This document shows, piece after piece, positions 7,247 through 14,418 of a stretch of 64,000 bases of DNA. The stretch spans positions 1 to 64,000 of the forward strand of contig NZ_JOEM01000020.1 of assembly GCF_000718135.1 (NCBI RefSeq). The letters run 5' to 3'. The notes beneath the pieces were generated by a model. That model saw only the letters and a program-made list of their open reading frames with translations, was not told the origin of the DNA and did no database searches. Origin of the DNA: Streptomyces cyaneofuscatus. GTDB taxonomy: Bacteria > Actinomycetota > Actinomycetes > Streptomycetales > Streptomycetaceae. The position numbers and the translations under genes are program-made. Within the stretch, counting starts at the first letter, position 1; each line of letters starts with the position of its first letter.

Positions 7247-8361
7247 GCGGGAGCGGCGAGGCGGGCGGCGGCACCGGGGAGAGCGGGAGCGGCCAGGGCG
7301 GGAGCAGCCAGCGGCACGGCGCCCACGGCCGCCCCCTCACCCTCCGCGAGCGCTGGGAGGCGTACAAGAACAGCCCGTTCCTCCCCGCGACCGTCCTCGT
7401 CCTGATCGTCGCCGCCGCGGCCGGTCTCTTCGCCGGCTCCTACACCTACGCGATGGCCAACCCCACCCCGCACCGGATCCCGGCGGCCCTGGTCACCCAG
7501 CCGGAGGTGGAGCGCGGCGAGGCGTTCGTCACCGGGATGGAGAAGGCGCTCGACGCCTCCCTCGAACTGCGTGAGTACCCGGACGTCGCCGACGCCCGCC
7601 GCGCCCTGGACGAGCAGAAGGTCTTCGCGATCGTGCGCGCCTCCGACGACGGGGTGGCGCTGGACGTGGCCGGGGCGTCCGGCGCCTCCGTGGCCGAGCT
7701 GCTCGGCAAGGCGGGGATCGAGGTCGGCGACGCCACCGGGGTCGAGGTCACCGTCCGGGACGTCAAGCCGCTCCAGCGGGGCGATCCGCGCGGACTCGCG
7801 CTCTTCTACATCTCGCTGGCCGCCGTCATCATGGGCTTCCTCGGCGCGATCCAGTTGAGCGTCCACGCCCATGGCCTCAACCCGGCGGAACGCATCGCGT
7901 TCACCGCCGCGTACGCCCTGCTCGGGGGGTTCGCCATCGCCGCGGCCGTGGACTGGTGGCTCGGGGCGGTCGACCTGCCGTTCGTCCAGTCCTGGCTGAT
8001 CCTGGCGTTCACGATGTTCACCTCGGGCATGGTCTTCACCATGTTCAACACCCTGATGGGCCGCTGGGCGATGATCCCGACCTGGGGCGTCATGGTGCTG
8101 CTGGGCAACCCGTCCTCCGGCGGCGCGGTCTCCTGGCCGCTGCTGCCCTCGGCCCTCGGCCACATCGGCCGCTGGCTGCCGCCGGGCGCCTCCGTCAACG
8201 CCCAGCACACCGCCGTCTACTACCAGGGCCACCAGTTCCTCTTCCCGTACCTGGTCCTGGCCGCCTGGGCGCTGGTCTCCTGCACGGTGTTCTGGGTGTG
8301 GCGCCACCGGCACCCAGGAGGCCGCGCCCGCACGCCTGAGCATGCGGCCACGGCCTCCTGA
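7243..8361 (+). CDS. Six-TM membrane protein with YhgE/Pip-like topology
   Basis: This 372-aa protein has a Gly/Ser-rich cytosolic N-terminus (1-45), one hydrophobic segment (about 47-69), a soluble domain (about 75-180), then five further segments (about 184-206, 219-241, 248-270, 272-290 and 333-353). One TM, an exported domain and a C-terminal membrane block resembles YhgE/Pip and DUF3533 proteins related to ABC-2 permeases. No ATPase partner is adjacent. The GTG start overlaps the polymerase stop as GTGA, so it is translationally coupled to a DNA-repair gene; any functional link is unknown. The topology is seen in the sequence; the family label is an inference. Confidence 0.75.
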   Translation: MSGSGEAGGGTGESGSGQGGSSQRHGAHGRPLTLRERWEAYKNSPFLPATVLVLIVAAAAGLFAGSYTYAMANPTPHRIPAALVTQPEVERGEAFVTGMEKALDASLELREYPDVADARRALDEQKVFAIVRASDDGVALDVAGASGASVAELLGKAGIEVGDATGVEVTVRDVKPLQRGDPRGLALFYISLAAVIMGFLGAIQLSVHAHGLNPAERIAFTAAYALLGGFAIAAAVDWWLGAVDLPFVQSWLILAFTMFTSGMVFTMFNTLMGRWAMIPTWGVMVLLGNPSSGGAVSWPLLPSALGHIGRWLPPGASVNAQHTAVYYQGHQFLFPYLVLAAWALVSCTVFWVWRHRHPGGRARTPEHAATAS

Positions 8362-8367
8362 GACCTT

Positions 8368-8404
8368 TCCGTAGGGCTTACAGCTTCCCGTACGGCTTAC
8401 AGCT
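8368..8404. repeat. 19-bp tandem duplication across the end of the DUF1080 gene
   Basis: Two near-identical 18-base units (8368-8385 and 8387-8404, 16 of 18 identical) sit at period 19. The rightmost unit contains the end and stop codon of the minus-strand gene, so the stop region was apparently duplicated. The unit core is CCGTA-GGCTTACAGCT. Confidence 0.7.
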
Positions 8405-10637
8405 CCTTGATCCGGATGTCGCGGTACGAGATGACGTCCGTGACCCCGTGGACCTGGAGCCCGATGTAACCGGAGGCGAACCGCCGGCCGTCGGTGCCCG
8501 GGTCGTCGCCGCGCGGCGGCTCGAAGAGCTGGCCGCCGGTGTTGTCGAACTCGTTGATCAGGACACCGTTGCGGTAGATCTCGTAGTGCTGGTCGACCAC
8601 CTTGATCTCGTAGTCGTTCCAGGTGCCCTTGGGCGTGACCCCGGCGCCGCCGAGACCCACCCGGTCGAACCCGTAGACCGAACCGGTCTTGTACATGTCG
8701 CCGTCCGGCCGGTCGTTGACCTGGATCTCATGGCCGTACTTGATGGCGACCCACTCCGGACGGGACTCCTCCGGGTGGTCGTGGACCTTCGGGAAGCGGA
8801 CGAAGACCCCGCCGTTGGCGTTGCCGGAGCCCGGGGCGTCGTCGCGCCACTGGAGCTTCAGCGAGAAGTCACCGTACGCACGGGTCGGGAACCAGAGCAT
8901 GCCCATGCCGCCCACCGTGGTGGAGCTGGTGATCGAGCCCTCCTCCTCGTTCAGCCCGAACGCGCCGCCGCCCACGTGCTGCCACTTGGCGAGCGAGGCG
9001 GCCGTGCCGTCGAAGAGCTTGGTGTACCCCTCGGACTGGCCCGGCTTGCCGATGCCCGACTGCTTGGCGGCCTGGTTGATCGCCTTGCGCTCGCGCTGGT
9101 CGATGACGCCGTCGGTCTTCAGCTTGTCGAGGACCGTGGTCACGTGCTTGAGGAACAGCGCGTGCGAGGACCAGTCCTTCTCGTCCTCGATCAGCTCGTT
9201 GATCGTGCAGCGGTTACGGGTGATCCGGTTCGGGACGCCCGTGTCGACCGTGCCGACGAAGACGGTGTGCCGTTCGTCGAACTCCGCGCAGTTCGGCGCA
9301 GGGACCCCGCCGCCCTGGGCGATGGTGAACGACACCCTCTTCGCCTCGGAGGTGTTGCCCGCCTTGTCCGTCGCCCGGTGCGCCACCGTGTGGTGGCCGA
9401 CCCGGTCGACGATCACGGGGGCGGTGTACGCGAGGTAGGGGCCGCCGTCCAGGCTGTACTCCACCTTGTCCACGCCCGAGTCGTCGTCGGTCGCGGTGAC
9501 GGTGGCCTTGGCGCTGGTGATGAACGCGCCGTCGGAGTTCTTGCTCCCCTCCAGCTTCACCGAGGTCTCCGGAGCCGTCTTGTCCTGCGACGGCGGCTCG
9601 ACGACGGTGAAGGTGACGGTCTTCTCGGCCGCGGCGTTCCCCGACCGGTCGGTGGCCCGGTAGCGGACGGTGTGCTCGCCCACCTCGTGGACCATCACCG
9701 GTGCGGTGTACGGCTTCCACTCACCGGCCGCGCCGAGCGCGTACTCGATGGTGTTGACGCCGGACCCGGTGTCGGACGCGGTCACGGTGACCGTGGCCAT
9801 GCCCAGGTACGCGCCATCGGGGTCCTGTTCACCCGAGACGGTCGCCGAGGTCTCCGGCGGCGTCTCGTCGTCGGTGGGCGGCGCGGCGACCGCGAAGTCG
9901 ACGGATTTCTCCGCCGCCGCGTTGCCCGCCTTGTCGGTGGCCCGGTAGCGGACCGTGTGGTCCCCGACCTCGTTCACCACGACGGGCGCGGTGTACGGCT
10001 GCCACGCACCGTCCGCGCCGAGCGCGTACTCGACGGTGTCGACGCCGGAGCCCTCGTCGGTCGCCTCGACGGTGACCGTGGCCTGGCCGATGTACGCGCC
10101 GTCGCCGTTCTGGTCGCCGTCGACCTTCGCCGAGGTGGCCGGGGCCTCGGTGTCCTCCTCGCCGCCGCCCTCGGTGACGGTCAGGATGCCCTGCATCTGG
10201 CCGTGGCCGGGGATCGTGCAGTGGTAGAAGTACCGGCCGGGCGAGAGCGTGACCTCCACGCTGTGCTTGCCGCCCTCGGAGTCACCCGGGTTGGCCAGGA
10301 TGTTCAGCTGGACGTCGTTGTTGAACTCCGGGTCCGACACGCTGAACGTCAGCGTGTGCGGCATGCTCGTGGTGTTGCCGGTCGCCGTGCTGTTCTCGAA
10401 GACGATGGTCGCCTTGCCGGCCACCGCCGTCTGGGGAGCGGTGAGGTAGCGGTCGATCGGGTCGCCCGCGGTCCAGGTCAGCACCTGGTCGGCGGCCTTC
10501 GCCCCGGGGCCGTCGCCGCCCTTGCCGTACGCGGCCGTCGAGGTCAGCCCGAGGACCATCAGCAGGGAGGCCATCAGGGCGACCCAGAAGCTGGGCGGCC
10601 GATGCCGCCGCCGGGCGAGGTACGCGGGGTGTCTCAC
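8397..10637 (-). CDS. Secreted cupredoxin / OmpL47-like repeat / DUF1080 multidomain protein
   Basis: This 746-aa exported protein starts with a Tyr/Arg-rich signal (hydrophobic core about 18-36). Residues 50-156 form a plastocyanin-like copper domain with candidate ligands H94, C140, H145 and M148 (C-TIPGHGQM). Three homologous repeats of about 88 residues follow (about 163-250, 257-345, 353-440), each with a conserved YRATDKAGN-type motif as in OmpL47-like or Ig-like domains. Residues 450-535 are a helical linker. Residues 538-746 are a DUF1080 (3-keto-disaccharide hydrolase/LamG-like) domain. The GTG at 10637 overlaps the upstream stop (GTGA), coupling it to the ThuA/sorbosone-dehydrogenase gene. 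An extracellular carbohydrate-oxidation role is inferred. Confidence 0.88.
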   Translation of the reverse strand: MRHPAYLARRRHRPPSFWVALMASLLMVLGLTSTAAYGKGGDGPGAKAADQVLTWTAGDPIDRYLTAPQTAVAGKATIVFENSTATGNTTSMPHTLTFSVSDPEFNNDVQLNILANPGDSEGGKHSVEVTLSPGRYFYHCTIPGHGQMQGILTVTEGGGEEDTEAPATSAKVDGDQNGDGAYIGQATVTVEATDEGSGVDTVEYALGADGAWQPYTAPVVVNEVGDHTVRYRATDKAGNAAAEKSVDFAVAAPPTDDETPPETSATVSGEQDPDGAYLGMATVTVTASDTGSGVNTIEYALGAAGEWKPYTAPVMVHEVGEHTVRYRATDRSGNAAAEKTVTFTVVEPPSQDKTAPETSVKLEGSKNSDGAFITSAKATVTATDDDSGVDKVEYSLDGGPYLAYTAPVIVDRVGHHTVAHRATDKAGNTSEAKRVSFTIAQGGGVPAPNCAEFDERHTVFVGTVDTGVPNRITRNRCTINELIEDEKDWSSHALFLKHVTTVLDKLKTDGVIDQRERKAINQAAKQSGIGKPGQSEGYTKLFDGTAASLAKWQHVGGGAFGLNEEEGSITSSTTVGGMGMLWFPTRAYGDFSLKLQWRDDAPGSGNANGGVFVRFPKVHDHPEESRPEWVAIKYGHEIQVNDRPDGDMYKTGSVYGFDRVGLGGAGVTPKGTWNDYEIKVVDQHYEIYRNGVLINEFDNTGGQLFEPPRGDDPGTDGRRFASGYIGLQVHGVTDVISYRDIRIKEL
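9318..10151 (-). repeat. Three in-frame repeats of about 270 bp encoding OmpL47-like domains
   Basis: The coding sequence for residues 163-440 of the cupredoxin/DUF1080 protein is built of three tandem imperfect copies. Each encodes a segment of the form VEYALG, W/L-PYTAPV, GxHTVRYRATD and AGN. The first two copies are the most alike, which suggests recent duplication. Confidence 0.75.
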
Positions 10638-13153
10638 TGCGCTGCCGCCTTTCCAACCAGGTCCTTGGCGGCCGGAGTCGCCGCGCCGCCCTTGTAGGTC
10701 ACGCGCCACAGCGCGGACTTGGAGTCGGAGGTGAAGAAGCCGCGCCCGTAGTCCAGGACGTACAGCGAGCCGTCCGGGGCGAACTTCCAGTCCATGAGGT
10801 TGCGGATACCGTCCGCGCCGACCGGGATGATCTTCTTCAACGACTCGGCGTGCGTGGGCAGTCCGCCCTTCCCGACCGTCTTCGGGTCGGTGATCACCGC
10901 GTGGCGCGGCTGCGTGTCGTCGTAGAAGTCACCGACGAACCACTTGCCGTCCCAGTAGGCCGGCCACTTGGCGGTCGAGTCGCTCTGCGCGTCGTAGCGG
11001 TAGACCGGGCCGTTCATGGTCGCCTGGCCACCGCCCTTGAGCCAGGGCAGCAACTCCTTCTGCTCCTCGGCCTTGTAGCTCGGCACGCCGTTGGCGTCGC
11101 GCGGGTAGTCGACCCCGCCTCCCTGCGGTGAGTACCAGATGGTGTTCGGCGTCACCGGCGGCAGCTTGACCAGGCCGTCGTTGTTCGGCGACTCGTTCTT
11201 CGGGGCGTTGCAGTCGTACCAGCCCAGCGGCTTGCTCGGGTCGGGCAGATTGCGGTCCCGGTAGGGCTGGTTGTTGCCCATGCAGAACGGCCAGCCGTGG
11301 TTGCCCGCCTTGGTGATCGCGGCGAACGTGTCGTACTTCGCCGGGCCCCAGGTGGTGGAGGCCGAGCCCGCGTCGGGGCCGACCCAGCCGGCGTACAGCG
11401 TGTCGGTGGAGGTGTCGACGGAGATCCGGGCCGGGTTGCGTACGCCCATCACATAGATCTCGCCCCGGGTCTTCCCGCCGCCCTCGTCCGGTTCCTTGCC
11501 GGTGAAGAGGTTGCCGGACGGGAGGGTGTACGTACCGTCGTCCTCGGGGTGGATCCGCAGGATCTTGCCGTTGAGGTTGTTGGTGTTGCCCGAGGTGCGC
11601 CGGGCGTCGGCGAAGGAGACGCCCTTGTAGTTCGGCTCCGGGTTGTTTCCGGAGTAACCGCTGCTGAAACCGGAGGAGTTGTTGTCGCCGGTCGCGATGT
11701 ACAGGTTGTCCTTCGAGTCCCACGCCATCCCGCCGCCCGCGTGGCAGCAGCTGTGGATCTGCACCGGCCAGCCGAGCAGGACCTTCTCCGAGGCCAGGTC
11801 CAGCTTGCCGGTGGCCGAGTCGTAGGTGAAGCGGGAGACCTGACGGGTCGCCATGCGCTTGTCGCGGTCGATCTTCGCGTGCGGGGTGTAGTGGAGATAG
11901 ACCCAGCCGTTGGAGGCGAAGTCCGGGTCCAGCTCGATGCCGAGCAGCCCCTCCTCCACCTTCACCAGCTCGTCGCCGCCGCCCTTGTTGCCGAAGACGT
12001 CCAGCGCACCGGCGAGGGTGACCTTCTTGGTCTTCGGGTCGTAGACGTGGATCTCGCCCTTGCCCTTGCCGATGTTCGGGTTGTTCCAGTCGGTGACGAC
12101 CGGGACACCGCTCGCGGCGCCGCCGCGCCCGATGTAGAAGACCTTGCCGTCCGGAGCGGTGACGAGCCCGTGCGGCTCGCCGATCTGGTCGTTCTGGCCC
12201 GGCTGGTTGGGCTGGGTCAGGCGCTCGGCCGTGTAGTTGGAGGTGATGGTCGCCTTGCAGTCGGCCTGCGAGGTCCGGTTCGTCCAGGCGAGGGCGCCGC
12301 GCAAGTGGTCGCGGAAGTCGGTCTCGGCGAAGCTGTCCGCCGTACCGCCCATCGCCGTGTAGAAGGAGCGGCCGCCGTCGTAGTCGCGGCACCAGGAGAC
12401 CGGGTGGTCCCAGCCGTTGGCGCCCGTACCCGGCTTGTACGTCAACTCCCGTACGCGGGCCACGGTGTGGACCTCACCGGACGGGTTCTGCGCCCAGTTC
12501 AGCCACTTGTCGGGGCGCTTCCACTCCAGCGGCAGGCTCTTGGTGGCCGGGTGGACCCGGTCGCCGATCTCGACAGTGGCCCGCTGCACGGAAGTTGGGC
12601 TGCCGGCCGCAGGTCGGGCGCCCACCAGGCCGGTGAACCAATCCGAGTACGGCTCGGTGCGCGCCGCGTCATGGATGCCGAGGAAGCCGCCGCCCGCCTC
12701 CATGTAGGCCTCCAGGCCCGCCTCCTGCTCCGGGTCCAGGACGTCGCCGCCGCCGGTCAGGAAGACCACCGCGTGGAAGGAGCCGAGCCGCTTGCCGTTG
12801 GTGAAGACGTTCGGGTTGGCGGTGGCCACGGTGGTGAACCGCCCGGCCTCCGGGCCGCTCTGCCCGATCTTCTCGATCGCCGCGATCCCGGCGTCCGTGT
12901 ACGGCGCCTCGTCGCCCGCCGACGCATGGAAGACCAGCACCTTCACCTGGTTCGCGGCGCCCGGCGGGGACGGCAGGGACAACGTTGTCGCCATCTTCTC
13001 GACCAGGTCCCGGTCCGGCGACGTACCCGCGTTGGCCGGACCGCCCGCGCTCAGCAAGGACACGGTCAGTGCGCCGGCCGCCACGGCCGCCGCGAGGCCG
13101 CGTCGGTGTCGTGATCTGGACCGGTGATGCGATGCGCCTTGCATGTGGGTCAC
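10634..13153 (-). CDS. Secreted ThuA-like plus glucose/sorbosone dehydrogenase-like fusion protein
   Basis: This 839-aa protein has an Arg-rich signal peptide with cleavage near residue 42 (GGPANAG). Residues 67-300 are a ThuA-like (trehalose-utilisation, glutamine-amidotransferase-like) domain, recognisable by KVLVFHASAGD, VVFLTGGGD and GGGFLGIHDA. Residues 320-830 are a beta-propeller of the glucose/sorbosone dehydrogenase (PQQ-type) family, with GEPHGLVTAPDGKVF, GLLGIELDPDF, GGGMAWDSKDNLYIATGDN and YVMGVRNPARI. A GTG start at 13153 is placed after GAAGGG; an ATG three codons inside is an alternative. It is the first gene of a coupled two-gene secreted operon divergent from a small laccase. 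The substrate and the use of PQQ are not proven. Confidence 0.9.
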   Translation of the reverse strand: MTHMQGASHHRSRSRHRRGLAAAVAAGALTVSLLSAGGPANAGTSPDRDLVEKMATTLSLPSPPGAANQVKVLVFHASAGDEAPYTDAGIAAIEKIGQSGPEAGRFTTVATANPNVFTNGKRLGSFHAVVFLTGGGDVLDPEQEAGLEAYMEAGGGFLGIHDAARTEPYSDWFTGLVGARPAAGSPTSVQRATVEIGDRVHPATKSLPLEWKRPDKWLNWAQNPSGEVHTVARVRELTYKPGTGANGWDHPVSWCRDYDGGRSFYTAMGGTADSFAETDFRDHLRGALAWTNRTSQADCKATITSNYTAERLTQPNQPGQNDQIGEPHGLVTAPDGKVFYIGRGGAASGVPVVTDWNNPNIGKGKGEIHVYDPKTKKVTLAGALDVFGNKGGGDELVKVEEGLLGIELDPDFASNGWVYLHYTPHAKIDRDKRMATRQVSRFTYDSATGKLDLASEKVLLGWPVQIHSCCHAGGGMAWDSKDNLYIATGDNNSSGFSSGYSGNNPEPNYKGVSFADARRTSGNTNNLNGKILRIHPEDDGTYTLPSGNLFTGKEPDEGGGKTRGEIYVMGVRNPARISVDTSTDTLYAGWVGPDAGSASTTWGPAKYDTFAAITKAGNHGWPFCMGNNQPYRDRNLPDPSKPLGWYDCNAPKNESPNNDGLVKLPPVTPNTIWYSPQGGGVDYPRDANGVPSYKAEEQKELLPWLKGGGQATMNGPVYRYDAQSDSTAKWPAYWDGKWFVGDFYDDTQPRHAVITDPKTVGKGGLPTHAESLKKIIPVGADGIRNLMDWKFAPDGSLYVLDYGRGFFTSDSKSALWRVTYKGGAATPAAKDLVGKAAAQ

Positions 13154-13363
13154 CCAACCCTTCTCTGGTCACTGGAGCGTTGACTGCGACAGCGCACGAA
13201 GCTAGACCTCTTTTCGTGGCCCGCCAATAGCTATGGCAGCAATCGCACAAACTTTGTCCTGAGTGTGGATAAACGCTCGGCTCCCGGTTACGGTGTGGCC
13301 CGTTCCGGTAGCTCCGGGGCCCTCCGTCTCCGCCAGTTTCCTTAGCCCAGTAGGGAGTTCGAC
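13154..13363. promoter_or_regulatory. Divergent promoter region with palindrome ACAAACTTTGT
   Basis: This 210-bp region separates the ThuA-type operon (minus) from the laccase gene (plus) and is clearly less GC-rich than its surroundings. It holds the perfect 11-bp palindrome ACAAACTTTGT (13247-13257) and the self-complementary ATAGCTAT nearby. The laccase start is preceded by AGGGAG and six bases. A regulator binding the palindrome could act on both directions. Confidence 0.45.
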
Positions 13364-14395
13364 ATGGACCGAAGGACCTTCAGCCGGCGGATGCTGGTCG
13401 GCGGCGCGGCCGCGGCAGCGACCGGCGTGACATCGTTGTCGCTCGGCGCGGTGGAGGCAAGCTCCGCCGAGAACCCGCCGCGCACGGCCCCGGACGGGGG
13501 AGTGGTGCGCCGGATCAAGATGTACGCCGAGAAGCTGCCGAACGGCGAGCTGGGCTACGGCTTCGAGAAGGGCAAGGCGTCGATCCCCGGCCCGCTCATC
13601 GAACTGAACGAGGGCGACACCCTGCACATCGACTTCGAGAACCTGACCGACGTCGACGCCAGCCTCCACGTTCACGGCGTCGACTACGACATCGCCAACG
13701 ACGGCACCCGGATGAACAAGAGCCACGTGGAGCCCGGCGGCACCCGTACGTACACCTGGCGCACGCACAAGCCGGGCCGCCGGAAGGACGGAACATACGA
13801 GCCGGGCAGCGCGGGCTACTGGCACTACCACGACCACGTCGTCGGTACGGACCATGGCACCGGCGGTATCCGCAAGGGGCTGTACGGGCCGCTCGTGGTG
13901 CGCAGGAAGGGCGACCTGCTGCCCGACCAGACGTGCACGGTCGTCTTCAACGACATGATGATCAACAACAAGACCGCTCACAACAGCGTCAACTTCGAGG
14001 CAACGGTGGGCGACCGGCTCGAATTCGTGATGATCACCCACGGCGAGTACTACCACACCTTCCACATCCACGGTCACCGCTGGGCCGACAACCGGACCGG
14101 GATACTGACCGGCCCCGACGACCCCAGCCGGGTCATCGACAACAAGATCTGCGGGCCCGCCGACTCCTTCGGCCTCCAGATCATCGCGGGCGAACGCGTG
14201 GGCGCCGGCGCCTGGATGTACCACTGCCACGTACAGAGCCACTCCGACATGGGGATGGCCGGGCTGCTGCTGATCAAGAAGCCGGACGGCACGATCCCGG
14301 GCTACGAACCCCACCATGTGGCAGGCGGAGCCGAGAAGAAGAAGGCCGCCGAGGGCAAGGGAGAGGACAAGGGCGCGGCGGAGCACCAGCACTGA
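13364..14395 (+). CDS. Two-domain small laccase (multicopper oxidase), Tat-exported
   Basis: This 343-aa protein oxidises phenolic-type substrates with reduction of O2 to water outside the cell. A twin-arginine signal ([12 protein letters not shown]) precedes two cupredoxin domains. Copper ligands are all present: HVHG (102-105), HYHDH (154-158), HTFHIHG (231-237) and [12 protein letters not shown] (287-298). The length equals the S. coelicolor small laccase SLAC (SCO6712, recalled), which works as a trimer. The C-terminus is Lys/Glu-rich and ends in HQH. It is divergent from a secreted oxidoreductase operon. Identification as a small laccase is secure; the physiological substrate is unknown. 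Confidence 0.96.
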   Translation: MDRRTFSRRMLVGGAAAAATGVTSLSLGAVEASSAENPPRTAPDGGVVRRIKMYAEKLPNGELGYGFEKGKASIPGPLIELNEGDTLHIDFENLTDVDASLHVHGVDYDIANDGTRMNKSHVEPGGTRTYTWRTHKPGRRKDGTYEPGSAGYWHYHDHVVGTDHGTGGIRKGLYGPLVVRRKGDLLPDQTCTVVFNDMMINNKTAHNSVNFEATVGDRLEFVMITHGEYYHTFHIHGHRWADNRTGILTGPDDPSRVIDNKICGPADSFGLQIIAGERVGAGAWMYHCHVQSHSDMGMAGLLLIKKPDGTIPGYEPHHVAGGAEKKKAAEGKGEDKGAAEHQH

Positions 14396-14418
14396 CCACC
14401 CGTCAGTCGGGCGGGTGG
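14396..14418. terminator. Short hairpin between convergent laccase and SNF2 genes
   Basis: CCACCCG (14396-14402) and CGGGTGG (14412-14418) form a 7-bp stem with a 9-base loop. It begins at the laccase stop and extends into the last codons of the SNF2 gene. The convergent genes are only 7 bases apart, so any terminator must overlap coding sequence. Confidence 0.5.
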
